A stretch of 64,000 nucleotides of DNA from Cocos nucifera (taxonomy: Eukaryota > Streptophyta > Magnoliopsida > Arecales > Arecaceae). Under the pieces are notes generated by a model. It made no database searches. It was not told the DNA's origin and worked only from the letters and a program-made list of their open reading frames with translations. Below, one piece after another: positions 12,401 through 24,569 of this stretch (position 1 is its first letter; each line of letters begins with the position of its first letter). The stretch covers positions 1,598,945-1,662,944 of the forward strand of contig QRFJ01000054.1 in assembly GCA_006176705.1 (NCBI GenBank), written 5' to 3'. The position numbers and the translations under genes are program-made.

Positions 12401-14552
12401 GGATGAGAGTGGATCCTCAGTTGACTGTTACATCAAATTGGACTATCAATGTTTCAGATGTGAGAGTCAGAATTTTTTTTTAAATAATTTCATTACCTGA
12501 TGCTAGTGAAAATGGTGCATAATGTCTCAGCTGACTCCCTGAACTGCCGGTAGATAGTCCACGTAGATCCATCTCTTCTTATCCGCTGGTAGATAGTCCA
12601 TGTAGATCCATCTCTTCTTCCCTGACAAAGCATGGTTATTTAAATTCATGTCAACGAATAGGATCTTTTAGTAAGAAGGATCTTGTGGCTTTTTTTGCGG
12701 AAACTTGTATTGGATCTAACGTTATATCTATCTGTTTCCTGTGACTTCCCATCACTGTTTGAATATATTTTCCCCAAGAAAGCTCATTGTCAACAGTCTC
12801 TAATTTACTTTTTTGTTTCACTGACATTTCTGATGAGCCTTTGATAGGATTCCTATGGCACAACCATGCATGGCATGTACACTTCAATGTGTGCTTAGTT
12901 AATTTGGCTGCGAGATAAATCAATTACAATGTGGATAACTGCAGCGTTCATGAAATATTGTTCTTGTCTCCTGTTGTAGGTAAGAACTGTGAAAGTCAGC
13001 AATATTTCCCTGGCTGCATCGGAAAAGGACATCGAAGAATTCTTTTCCTTCTCTGGGGACATTCAATATATTGAAATGCGGAGGTCATTCTCCTTCTAAT
13101 TATGATGTACACATTTCTTGTTTGGGAAATCATTATCAAAATCATAATTGTTCTCTTTGGCAGCGAATCTGAAAGGTCTCAGATCGCTTATGTCACTTTC
13201 AAGGAGTCGCAGGGAGCAGACACAGCAATGCTTCTCTCGGTGAGTTAAAATTTTAATAATGCAAATTACATGCTAATATGTTCCAATCTCAGGAAAAGGA
13301 ATTTTACACACAACCTTCATGCCCTTTATGTTTTTCAAATCTACAATCTGGAAGAATTTGGGTGCATCATCTCAGTTCTTTATGGATACAGGGAGCAACT
13401 ATAGCTGATCTTTCTGTCAGCATAACACCAGTTGAGGATTACCAGCTTCCTCCAGAAGCTTACAAAGAGATACAGGTAAATATGACTCCCTGATTTTTGT
13501 GCAGATTATGTTCTCGGGTTTCTGCATGACATGAAAGCCGTATTGTAACTTTTTGTTTTTAATTTTCTATACCTGGCGGTTTTCTCCTCGAAAAAGGAAC
13601 AGCCGTGTGTGTCACGTTCATTAGCTTTTCATCTCTCAAGCGTTACTTTATAATTATACCAGTCAGTTGTGGTCCTAATTTTCAAAAACAAAGTTCTGAT
13701 CTTGTGGACCAAAATGTTTCCTCGGTCTTTCATTTTTGGGATTATAGGTCTTGCTCACATGTTATGTTTCGACAAGAACGAACATGTCAGAGATAACAGT
13801 CTTTTATATATTCCTGTCTTAGGGATTGGGAACCATTTAGTGAGGTTATCAAACCTGTAATTGATTCTTTCCTTTTGTTCTTCCTGTTCCGATTTTATAA
13901 TTTTAACCTATATTAATTCAAAAGGTTTCACTGTTTTTGTCTTTCGTTCTTCTTCTTCTTCTTTCTGGTGCTGCAAAAGGAAGGGAAGCTCTCGTCAGCT
14001 GAGTCTGCAGTGAGGAAGGCAGAGGATGTGGTGAGCAGCATGCTGGCCAAGGGTTTTGTCCTGGGCAAGGATGCGCTCAAGAGAGCCAGGTCTTTTGACG
14101 AACGGCACCATTTTATATCCACGGTGGCGTCTCTGGACCGTAAGATGGGCTTGAGTGAGAAGTTCAGCATGGGTACGGCCATGGTCAGCGGGAAGGTTAG
14201 GGAGGTGGATGAGCGCTTCCAGGTGTCGGAGATCACAAAATCCGCCCTCAGTGCGGCGGAGCAGAAGGCAAGCAGTGCAGGATCGGCCATCCTGAACAAC
14301 CAGTATGTGTCGACCGGAGCATCCTGGCTCTCGAGTGCACTTACCATGGTGGCCAAGGCAGCTGGTGATGTAAGCACGATGACCAGAGAAAAGGTGGAGA
14401 AGGCTGAGGAGGAGAGGAAGGAGATCCTCTGCAGGGAGAGGAGGGAGATTGTGAGCAACTTCGCGCAGATTCACCTTGACGAGTCGTCTCTGGGGGAACC
14501 TCCGACCGCACCGGTGGATTCGGTGGATGACAAAAAGCTACAGATCATATGA
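8543..14552 (+). CDS. BPA1: BPA1-like protein (binding partner of ACD11), RRM domain
   Basis: Five exons: 8543-8548 (only ATG TCG), 12980-13083, 13164-13239, 13392-13475 and 13980-14552. All have GT-AG borders and consistent phase, giving 280 aa. The protein starts MSVRTVKVSNISL; residues 4-75 form an RRM with RNP2-like VKVSNIS and a divergent RNP1 (SQIAYVTF). An alanine- and glutamate-rich helical tail follows, with AEDVVSSMLAKGFVLGKDAL and a second SALSAAEQKASSAGSAI helix. This is the plant BPA1/BPL layout. Family knowledge: these proteins bind the sphingolipid transfer protein ACD11 and restrain reactive-oxygen-linked cell death; RNA binding is uncertain. The last exon is much more GC-rich than its surroundings, so long antisense frames there are artefacts. 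Intron 1 is 4.4 kb and repeat-laden. Confidence 0.95.
9443..9533. repeat. (CA)n microsatellite with adjoining ATGC repeats
   Basis: About 36 bases of CA are followed by tandem ATGC/CATG words, inside BPA1 intron 1. Confidence 0.95.
10044..10330. repeat. Degenerate direct repeat in BPA1 intron 1
   Basis: Two similar blocks about 185 bases apart each run from GAAGAG through TTTGTTTTG and GTTTCTTT to GGCTAGGATT. They look like an old tandem duplication within an inserted G-rich repeat of unknown family. Confidence 0.5.
11282..11363. repeat. Short minisatellite, 20-21 bp, four units
   Basis: Units of the form ATGGACCAAGGTTTGG plus a few bases occur four times with small changes, inside BPA1 intron 1. 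Confidence 0.8.
12549..12623. repeat. 39-bp tandem duplication
   Basis: GGTAGATAGTCC...ATCTCTTCTT occurs twice in direct tandem with few differences, about 350 bases before BPA1 exon 2. Confidence 0.9.
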
Positions 14553-14909
14553 GTTCTTTGCTTAAGATTTAGCTTCGCCGTATTCCTTTTTTTTCCTTTT
14601 TTTTTTTTTTTTTTGGAGGCTCATATTGATGATTTTGCTGTTTAGAATGACTGGAAAGATGTATCATTTTTGGCAATATTGGATGCTTCTAATGTTGATG
14701 ATGATGTATGTTCATATGACTACCTTTTGGGTAGATCCTCATATTTGTTCTTATTCTTGTGAGATATTGTTTCAAATTTCCTCCATTTCAGCGGTCTGTT
14801 TCCAATGTTTTACTTAAACAAGAGGCAAAAAAAAAAATCTGCAGTTTCAAATTAAGCAGCCAACTCATACTACCAAAACAAAAGCTTAGGAAGTAAATAA
14901 ATGCGCTCA

Positions 14910-14980
14910 TGCGCATCCGGGGAATCGAACCCGGTCAGCTCCGTGAGAGGGTACCATGATACCACTACACCAAATTGCGT
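14910..14980 (-). pseudogene. tRNA-Gly-like pseudogene (anticodon loop reads CTC)
   Basis: Reverse complement shows a B box GGTTCGATTCC, an A-box-like TGGTGTAGTGG, and an acceptor 3' strand GATGCGC with discriminator A. The framework matches tRNA-Gly(CCC), but the loop CTCTCAC would give anticodon CTC (Glu). Stem defects are visible: base 1 does not pair, the acceptor 5' strand has an extra A, the anticodon stem has an A-A mismatch, and the T stem lacks a G (CCGGG against CCCCG). No CCA is encoded. It is probably a decayed copy or a tRNA-derived relic. Confidence 0.75.
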
Positions 14981-16304
14981 TCGCAGATAAATTTGGGAAT
15001 TACATTTTATTTGTCATTCACATCCATAGTTTAGATGCCACACGCCTCCGGACTTACCAATGCAGAGCGGCAGACGAAGAGTGGAGAAATGGCTTTCGAG
15101 AACTGCCTTCCATTGCAATAAATTGGAATTGCAGCTAGTTCTACCAGCAATTGAAATATCTAGAGTTGGATCATTTTTTGCTGTACAAATATAGCATGCA
15201 GTTATAGCGACATACGTCCACAAATCTATCTTGGTTACCTGAAATTCAATTACGCCATTTGCAACTGTAACCTGCTAAGTGCAGTCAAATAAACAGCCCT
15301 TAAACGAAAAAATTGAAGAAACATGTATCCTGTCACCATACTTCCATAAAGGAAGCAGAGATACCAGCTATGAGTTGATAGGGATTATTATAAACCTCGT
15401 ATCAAAAATATCAATAAATGAATTAAATGATGGAGAAAGAATTGGAAGGTATTGAATTTGAATGCGAAGATATAACAGGTCCCCAACTCCACAGAAAAAT
15501 TTTAAACTAACAAAAGACAAGCATCTGAATAAGTTATTCTTCACACGAAGTTTCATACTTTGATTGCTCGTGTTATTTCTTGAACTCAGTTTTTTCACCA
15601 ATAACTGATAAGATGTGATACAGCAGCTTCGTCAAGTAGAATGCTTGGACTCTGCAGACTCCTTGCATAGGTTGTTGCTGGCGTTGGCATTAATCAAGTT
15701 TATCATGGATTAAGGTGTTTTGTTGACGCACCATCGACACAGCGTAAACCCTCGACCTGTCTCATCTGGGCTCCGGACCAACATTGACAGTTTTGTTAGC
15801 CTTCACTTCTGACAGAACTCTAAACCATGAAACAAATTCTAGTATTATCTGGCCAAATATCACCATAACAGAAGCATGCATAGAGAATTTTATGGCAGCT
15901 ATGATTTTCTACTTAAATATGAAAGTTATTCAATCATATGTTTGCCCCAAGTAAAACGTTGACAGTATAAGATAATATAACTTGCTGCATCCATATTTAA
16001 GGCAATAAATTATTCAACCATTACAGAGAAGAACTAACTGAAAATTCAGAACTGCTGCTTCAAAAAAAAAGGGAACCACCACCAATTAAATAACAATGTA
16101 AAATAAACCTTTTGATCATGTAAAATCACTGGACTTCAGTAGCAAAATTTCATTCTAATGTACCAAAGTCCGCTTGGCACTCAACACAATCAACAACGAC
16201 GGCATTTCAACCTCATATGATCAAGACATACCAAATTTGGCCTTCAACGGAAAATGAGCGTATAACAGGTCATTATCTGTAATTCGGCCTCCAATATCAA
16301 TTGA
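14981..16304. other. Spacer after BPA1, no gene assigned
   Basis: Mostly AT-rich. A good donor on the minus strand (GTAAGTCC at about 15054) follows an open stretch at 15055-15223, but no protein family is recognisable and no partner exon was found. Confidence 0.5.
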
Positions 16305-17741
16305 CTACATGGCAGGCACTAACTTGACACCTTCCAGCACCCAACAATTACGATGCCTAACAAATTCAACTTTCACCGACCGTTTATTACATGTCAAATT
16401 ATGATTTGATGCTTCAGAAGTTTTGCTCTCTGCCTGGTCCAAAGGTTCTAGAGCCCCACTACCTGCAAAAGGCGTCACTATGTACCTGAAAACCACTTCT
16501 TTCATCCAACCAACCAGGAGCAGACGCAAAAATTATATCAGCATCATGCATTTCAGCCCTCTTAGTCTCTTAACAGGATGTAAGAAGGATGGCGTATGCA
16601 ACTTTTGCCAAGTCAGCATGGATTGGTAATAAAATTCAAATTAAAATCATTTGATATAAGAGCAACAGAACACTTGCTACACTACTTGATGATATAAAAT
16701 TCCAATTTACAGGGTATCTACTAAAAAATAAAATAAGTGCTTAACTCTCACAGCACATGGATTTTGATCCAATTTCCTACACACAAAATCACATCCATAT
16801 TGTTATTAGTCCCGAAACTTAAACCTGAATTTGGATTCTGGATTTTTCCTTAGCTTGGGCTTTATGATGATGGAACTACCCAAGTCCAGAATTCCATAAC
16901 ACATTTCACAAAGCTATATCAACGAATATATATTTATGAAGCTCTTTTTTTTTTTAATGATAAAATTTATGCTTATTGAGCTAACAAATTATATAAATTA
17001 AATACAAACTAATATATAATCATGTTAAGAATGAACAACACAGCTCAACATCGGACCAACTAAGATCTCTGACATTCATTCTGGTTCAAGGCTCTAGCTT
17101 CATCTATTGTGTGAAGCAGGCTTAACTTGTGTTGAGCTTAGCTAGCCAATAACCAAATTCAGCTTGGTTAATTCACAAACCAAAACACATTTTTTAAAGA
17201 ATTTCAGAATAGAGTACTGCACTCTATCTGGACTTACCATATCAAGGGATCCCTATCATACATCAATGTCATGGTAGGCACAAATGCATGCTATTATAAA
17301 TGTAAAGCAAAAGAAGTACAACTTGAGCTATGATACATGAAACCAATAAAATAATTACAATTCCCATGATGCGGACGATATACCATTTACTTCATTTTAT
17401 GATTAAAAAAATATGAACTGCATATCTTATATTTCCAAAAATAACTTCAAAATTTTCCTTTCCAAAGAGTAATTTAAAACAAAGATTGTAGTCTTAAAAA
17501 ATAGAACCTTCCTCAAGTCTCTAGATAGACACTAATGAAGTCATCAATTAATAACAATTCCTGAATGTTCTTTTTACTCTCATGAATTAATATGGGTTTA
17601 TATTACACAAATTCTTAAACGTTGTATTGCATAATGAGAAACAAAGTATGTTGATGAAATTTAACTGTGTAGAAGAAAACACCATCTATGATATCGTCAA
17701 AAGGCCAAAAATTACTTAGCGTTTATATAGGCAACAAGATG

Positions 17742-17776
<35 letters not shown>

Positions 17777-18633
17777 CAATCTTGAGAGAGAAACATGGTC
17801 CTCTCTCAGGAGAAAGATAAACAAACAAACAACAAATTCAAAAAAAAAAAATGGTAGATACAAGAAAATATGTTGCAGAAAAGGAAACATTATTGCAATA
17901 AGAGCTCCTTGATGACCATTCAAGTGCCACAGAATCCCAAGGCCAGATTAACCATGAAAAAATCAAAAACGTTTCTACTAACATAACTATTTCACCTAGA
18001 ATTTTTATGAATCGTGCATGGTTCATTATGTTTAAGCAAGCTTAAATCATATAACTGGTAAGGTAAAACAACCAACAGGCCAGATAGTTTTCCAGGTCCT
18101 ATGGCAGGATCATCTTTTGCCCATTGTTGCCTTGGCAAAAATTCTGGAACCAATATGATAGTGCCCGATGGTTCCCACCTTGTTCTAAGAAAGCAGATTT
18201 GATATGGATGAAGGCTTACAGACCATGTTTAAGGAGTGAAATTGTCGCAAGTGGAAAACACTGATTAGTTGGGAAAATAAAAATTCCAACCAGCTTAAAA
18301 AAATATAGGATATGTTAAAACTGTAAGCAAAGAACTAGCTGAAACAAGGAAGAGAAAATAAGAAATGGATCAACAAAAAGAAAGAATAATAGCTGCAGCT
18401 TGAAAAAGTGCATGATTCTCTAAAAAAATTTAACAAATAAGTCATGATTGAAGAGAAAATAAGAAATGGATCAACAAAAAGAAAGAATAATAGCTGTGGC
18501 TCGAAAAAAGTGCATGATTCTCTAAAAAAATTAACAAATAAGTCATGATTGAATCTAAAAAAATGATGATTCATAACTCATGCATATAGTTATAGATGGT
18601 AGGACTATAATAAAATACATACAATATGAAAAC

Positions 18634-18674
<41 letters not shown>

Positions 18675-19087
18675 ATAATTTGATATTGGTTCCAGAATCA
18701 ACAGATGGTAGCAAATAATGCTTTAGTTGGCCTATTTATAATGGAAACTTGTAGAGAAGGTTTGGAGAGAATGCACCACCTCATTTGGACGTACTGGAGG
18801 GAAAAGCAAAAAAAAAACAAAAAAAACAAAAAAACAAAAAAGAAAAGAAAAAACTTTATGCACAACACAACATATCAGGAAACCTGCATACAGATTAATG
18901 AACAAATCCTATATAGACAATTGCACAAAGTCATCAATAACACAAAATAACAAAGCACGCATGTATCCGAATTGCAGGGCAAACACAAGATGTAACCATG
19001 GAGAATGGCACTGTATCATCTCTGACACCTGCCCTTGAAATGTACCAAGTTTACCAAGAGATGGATGTAGGGAAGACCAATGAATGG
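16305..19087 (-). CDS. Unidentified spliced gene, 3' exons
   Basis: Four exon-like blocks with GT-AG borders lie on the minus strand: 19087-19029, 18184-17996, 17290-17238 and 16485-16305 (TAG stop). The first pair joins in phase (PFIGLPYIHLLVNL... into WEPSGTIILVPEFLPRQQW), as does the last pair (PTMTLMYDRDPLI into WYIVTPFAGSGALEPLDQ). The middle junction does not: block two ends with two extra bases while block three starts in phase 0, so a small exon is missing or a border is wrong. I recognise no family. The final residues are WVLEGVKLVPAM. The 5' end would lie further right. Phase agreement at two junctions argues against chance, but the model is tentative. Confidence 0.35.
17742..17778. 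repeat. Poly-C plus (CT)n microsatellite
   Basis: About ten C are followed by about 27 bases of CT. Confidence 0.95.
18350..18552. repeat. 101-bp tandem duplication
   Basis: Two adjacent copies begin AAGAGAAAATAAGAAATGG and end GTCATGATTG at period 101, with only a few differences, so the duplication is fairly recent. Confidence 0.95.
18636..18673. repeat. Poly-T tract, about 38 bases
   Basis: Homopolymer tract. It could be the reverse-strand tail of a retroposed element, but no matching target duplication was found. Confidence 0.9.
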
Positions 19088-22000
19088 CTATCAAAAAGAA
19101 AAATAAGATGTAAAAACATGAACGAGCAAAACAATGGTTCAGGGCATCAACTTTGAAAAATTAACTGCAGACAAGGTATCATGAGCATACAGAAATGCCT
19201 ACACAGTTTATTGACAAGAAATATGACTGTAATGCTATCCAAAACTAGATTATATACGGTCAAGCTATATTGAAGATTATAATCAACTGTATGAAGGAGA
19301 AAAAAGCCTAGAGCAGCACTGCACAGAGAATCTTTGGACAATAATTGTGGCAATGCAAAATGGTACAATAAGAAACAGCACAGACTAGAATTGAGTGGAC
19401 CTAGCTGATAAAAGTTAATTGGCAATGAAGCGACAACGGTAAAACATTGATGAGGCCCAATGGTCCAAGAAGTATGGCTACCAAAGCAGCATACATCCAC
19501 AGCACACAATGAACTCCCCATAGACTATAATCAGTAGTTTCTAACTCAATCTTTTCTCAAAGCTGATGCTCCAAAGTGACAAAAATGGATAGCTAATGTG
19601 TCATGTAAAAAGAAAAATGTAGTTCTTGATAAGTTAGATCAGATGCTCCTTTAAACTTGAGAGATGATTGGAAAGAAAAGTAGAAACTTGGGAGCTGTTT
19701 GCAAAGAGAGAGGAGAGAGAGACAATGATTATGCACCCACTTGGCTGCTAGCAACTGAAGGTATTAAGTAACCGCAGTTGCAATAAAAATGGAAAGGTGG
19801 CAACAGATCACAATCATTTGTAAGTATAATGAATGCCACCAACTACCGTCAGCTACTGTAACTTGAATTAGAATGCTTTTTGCAATGGATCAACCATAGG
19901 TCAAGTTGCAGCACTTATGCTGCCTTTTGAAGCTCAGTCACATGTGACTGTTACTGCAGCAGCATAAGCATTGGAAAAGGACCAGTTCAGTGACAGGGTT
20001 GGATTTGGAAGGTAGACCAATTACATGTAACAAAAACATTCCAAGGGTTCGAAGTGTCCAAAGCAAAAGGACACAATAAGGTGGTCGTCTTAATCTATAT
20101 CCTTTTCATCCCTGTTCTCTTTTAACAACAATCTAACTACATCTGGCCTCGAGATTTTATCACTACCTTTCCTAAAAGGGAACCCAATTCTCTCAAACAA
20201 AAAATTAAAACATTTTCTTTCATAATCTGTCCAATTGAACACATAAAGGGCTCTTTAAACCTTTCTGGAAAAAATGATAGAAATGCAGTAATTATATTAT
20301 CATTCCCCTTCAAACATAAAAAGAAACAGAATTTACAGAAAAAAGAAAAATAAATAAATAACTCTTCTTGCTGTCTAAAGAGATGCAAGTGGTCAATAAA
20401 CCAAAATAGTTCCAGACAAATAAATCACTAGAAAACTCCAACACCTGGTCGCTCTTCCACAGTTCCCTTCTGCACAAACCAAATACATGAACCTTCTAAA
20501 TAGCAATTTTACATGCACGCCAGCATGCTCCATATCCCTAAATAGTTTTTTTGCTTATCTGCTGCATCTTTTAATCAATTTTAACTCAAATTCCATGAGA
20601 TAAAATTTTGGAAACAGAACAATGCCAACCCTATATAAGCCACTTCTATAGCATCACTTAATAGCACCCATGAGATTACCATAGCACCCATAAGATTACC
20701 CTTTTTTTCTATAATAATTACATGCAATGAAAAAAAAATGCAGGCCAGATATGGCAATCAGTTGCAAAAAATACAATGATGGAACACATTCATCCACCCA
20801 AAGGTTTATAATGAGGACTGAAGATAACTGGCACAGCTTATTAACAAATCAACTACAAAAATACATGTTTTAGGAAAAAAATTGATACCGGATAAGTTTT
20901 AGTTAGAACAGCAATCTACAGAGCGACTTTGAATCTTCCATATTAATTAATTAGGAGTGAATTTGGCTGCATTGCCAATATTCCTGCTTTTACAAACATG
21001 GAAAAAGCTAGTTAGTTGTTTTGTTTCCCATTATTTGTAAACAAGAAACATAATTGATTATGGTTTTTGCGCTTTTTGTTCCATTGCATAAAATATGGTC
21101 AGGGTGATTGCACTACAATGGCTCCATTATATATTTCACAGCACAGAAGTTTGTTATCAAGCTCCAAGGCACCCCTACAGGGAGCCATAAAATCACATGG
21201 ACACTTCTTTAGGGGCCATGTATTTGATGAGTTTTACAAAAAGAGGTTTATACAAAACCCTAAATGAATGAGTTTAATATGAAAACTTCTCTAGATTTTT
21301 TTCATAAAAGAGAACTTGTTTGCTCAAAAGTGGAAGGTTACAAAACCTGAAAAAATAGCTTTGTGAGAAAAAGGGAATCCCATGTTTTTCATAAGACCTG
21401 TTTTTGCAGAGAATCAAACTTTATGATGATTATAAAAAAAAATAACATACAACAAGACAGACCCTTAAAGTGTCAGGCATTACTCCCTTCTCAGTATAGT
21501 GCGCAAACATGCAGACCCAAATTCAAAAAATTAAGATCTCAAAAGCAATAAGTCTGTTTTCACACAAGCACAAAATAAATCTCCTGCATACATAATATGT
21601 GTAAATATTATTTTTTTTATCTCTTCCAATGAATTCTTTCATTCATGATTCCAAAACCATATTTCCCCATCGTCAACCCTGGGTACGAGACACCCAACAA
21701 ACCATATTAACAGGAAGGCCTGTGAATAAATTTCCAGCTCTTTAGGCCATGTCCGGTCTAGGCTTATCTTAAAAGCAACCCACCCCAAATCAAAAAACAC
21801 TAAATATCTACACAATATATTTATTTTGCATAATTATATCATAAATCTCTTTTCTAATTCTCGTGGAACCTAAAACCCTGATTCTTCCCATCCTTTTCAC
21901 CCTCAATTTGAGATACACCACCATCCCCCATTTTCAAAATATATTTTCTTTTCTTGACTATCTTTTTGTTATGGTCTCATCCTCATAACTCAAAACTCGA

Positions 22001-24569
22001 TAATCAAATAATTTTTTTCCTTCTTGAGTCGACCCCTTTTTCACTAAATTCTCTGGCCAATTCTCAAAGATTTCTTCAACTTTCTCTAATCTCATGAAGC
22101 TTCACCAAATTATTATTAGCCTTACACTACCGGATCTCACCAAGTCTATATCACTAAATTTTTCTCTTGCTAGAATGCGCCAATATGTAGATTATATATT
22201 CACCTAGTCATCAAGGTTTTATGTCCCAGTTGTCCCGTCCCGTTCTTATGAAGAAAGGGGACCAGGACGGGCTTGGGACTCCAAACCCAACCTTGAAGGG
22301 AAAGAAGAAGAAAAAGGAAAGAAGGAAATGAAAGAAAGATGAAGAAAAGGGAAAAATGAAAGGAAAGAATAAGAAAAATTAAAAAAAAAAAAGGATGGGA
22401 GAAGAAAAAAAACAAGGCAAGGAAAGAAAGGAAAGTACAGAAAAAGAAAGAAAAGAAGGAAGAAAGAAAAAAGAAAAAAGGAAAGAAAAAGGGGAGAAAG
22501 ATGGAGGACATTCACTAGGATATATGATCAATCAAGATTGCTGTTGGGACGGAATGGGATAGCGGGGTGTTCCATTCCATAGAGAAACTAAGACACCTTT
22601 GTCCCACAGGTTTTAAAACCTTTCCAGTCTAACATATACTGCAAATTATAATAATTGCATGTTGCCTTGAATGAGAAGGTGTTCAAAATCTTCAGTGAGA
22701 GTTTCAAATGAAAAGACCGACATCTAGAAAAAAAAAAATTCAAGTTCTGGGGAGTTAAAGAAAAAAAACAGAGAAAAAAAGGAGATAGCAATATATTTTA
22801 ATGAATAGGATGGCAATTATAATAAAATAAAATGCATTAACGGGATAGAGCATGTTTGTTCTGATTCGGGTTATATTTTATTGCATGCCGCTTTGTCCTT
22901 CTGATTGTTTTTATTTTGCTTTCAATATTCCGAAATAGAATATGTATGGTAGCTAGATTTGCTTTCATTTATGAACTAAGGAATAAAAATGAATTTGTTC
23001 AACAATTGCAACATCAGTGGTGACGATGACACTGGTGGAGATGATGGGTGTGCTGGTGGTGAACAATGGTGGAGAGAATGTAGCAATAAATAGTGGCCAT
23101 ACTAGTTGTAGCACTGAGGATTGTCATGATAGTGGCGGTGCCATCAAGTGGCATTGTGACAGTGAAGGAGGATTTTTTTTTTTTTTAGTTGGGGGGAGGG
23201 GGGAGGCGCACAACCTATTATGTTGTTTTTTTTTTAATAGATTTTGCAAGCAGAGAACTTTTGCCTCGAAAAATTTTAGAAATTTCAAAAGAAAAATGTT
23301 TTAAAAAAAAAAGTTTCTTTACCAAACATGTTCCATGCCTTGTATTTTGTTTTTTTTCGAGTTTCAATATCAAAAAACAACAGGGCCCTCGCTAGAATCC
23401 TGTCGTGCTCATCAGCAAACATCCCTTCAGACATCATATTGGTGCATTTTGGATGTCACAGTTTCCTTGTCCCTTGAGGATATGCAGTACCCATGTAACA
23501 GTTCTACCATTTTATAGCTCAACAGCCTCTGTCTTCATCCTTATTTGTATGTATCGTCCAAGTTGTATGAATCTTCAACATAACACATTCTTGGACAGTC
23601 GAAATAAAGGATGAAGACACCACAAAACTAACTCCATCTAATCTCTAAGATAGATACAAGAAAGTGAAAAAGTTTGTGTATGGCTTTTAACAAACATATC
23701 CCTCTCACAATATAACCAAATCCATAATCAATAGGCATATCGCCCCCCCCCCCGCCCAATTTGAGGTTGGTTGGCTTTATGAAACCTGCCCATAAGCAAT
23801 TTACTGATTATTGACCAAATATACCACAATTTGCACATAAGAAGTTTGATTTTCTCTCCATGTTTCACTAATTACTATTTAGAAGTGGAAAAATATCCAT
23901 AATATTTGAGTATGACTTGGTGCATTTACAACAAAATTTTACTTCTATAGAACTGGATCTCTAGAACTACGATAGTCTAGCGATGGTCTTATTGTAGCAC
24001 ATAATCTTGATTAATACCCAAGACTGGTGAAATGGGGTAAGTTCTTGGTTACCACACATACAGTGCATGCAACAACATAACAACTTTTTAAGGAAAAAAA
24101 ATATTCAGATAATTATTACCATATAATGAATAAGTGTCAAAAATAGATCATCAAAAAAAAAAAAAAGTCTAATTCTACGTAATTAGTACATATGTCAAGA
24201 GCTTTGCATACTTGGCCTTACACCAATCTGTCTTTCCATGGTAACCAGTTAAGTTTATCCACCAGAACATGAGCACCATCAATCCCTCTGCCATATCTTC
24301 TCCATTCATCTTGCTTTCATATTAGGAAATGCTGAAAAGCCAACAGAGAAAACTTGGTCTGAGATTTAATACTTCGTCAAAAAACTTTCAAAATTTTGTA
24401 ATCGAAACATTTCAAAAAAGCAAAATCACATCCTTATTATTAATAACCAAACAAAATGAAGGAACATGTAACACGCTTATTTGGAACCCCCAAGGGAGAA
24501 ATGGAGGGAGAGAAGGATGTATATATGCAAGAAGATGGTTTACATTCTTGAAACTAGAGTCTATTGAAC
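19088..24569. other. Spacer upstream of the unidentified gene and downstream of the Hsf gene
   Basis: AT-rich DNA without a recognisable protein. It holds a 220-base polypurine block of GAAA/GGAAA words (about 22285-22505), a GGT/GAT-rich stretch (23010-23170) and T/A homopolymers. The part next to 24569 is probably Hsf 3' UTR. Missing 5' exons of the unidentified minus-strand gene may be in here. Confidence 0.5.

Noticed and set aside
13928..14474. Long antisense frames opposite BPA1
   Set aside because: Shadows of the GC-rich last exon; no independent support.
22200..22515. Phenylalanine/serine-rich minus-strand frames
   Set aside because: Translation of a polypurine/polypyrimidine low-complexity block.
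22215..22615. A mobile element bounded by GGTTTTA and TGTCCC words
   Set aside because: The words are in direct orientation and the supposed inverted ends do not pair convincingly.
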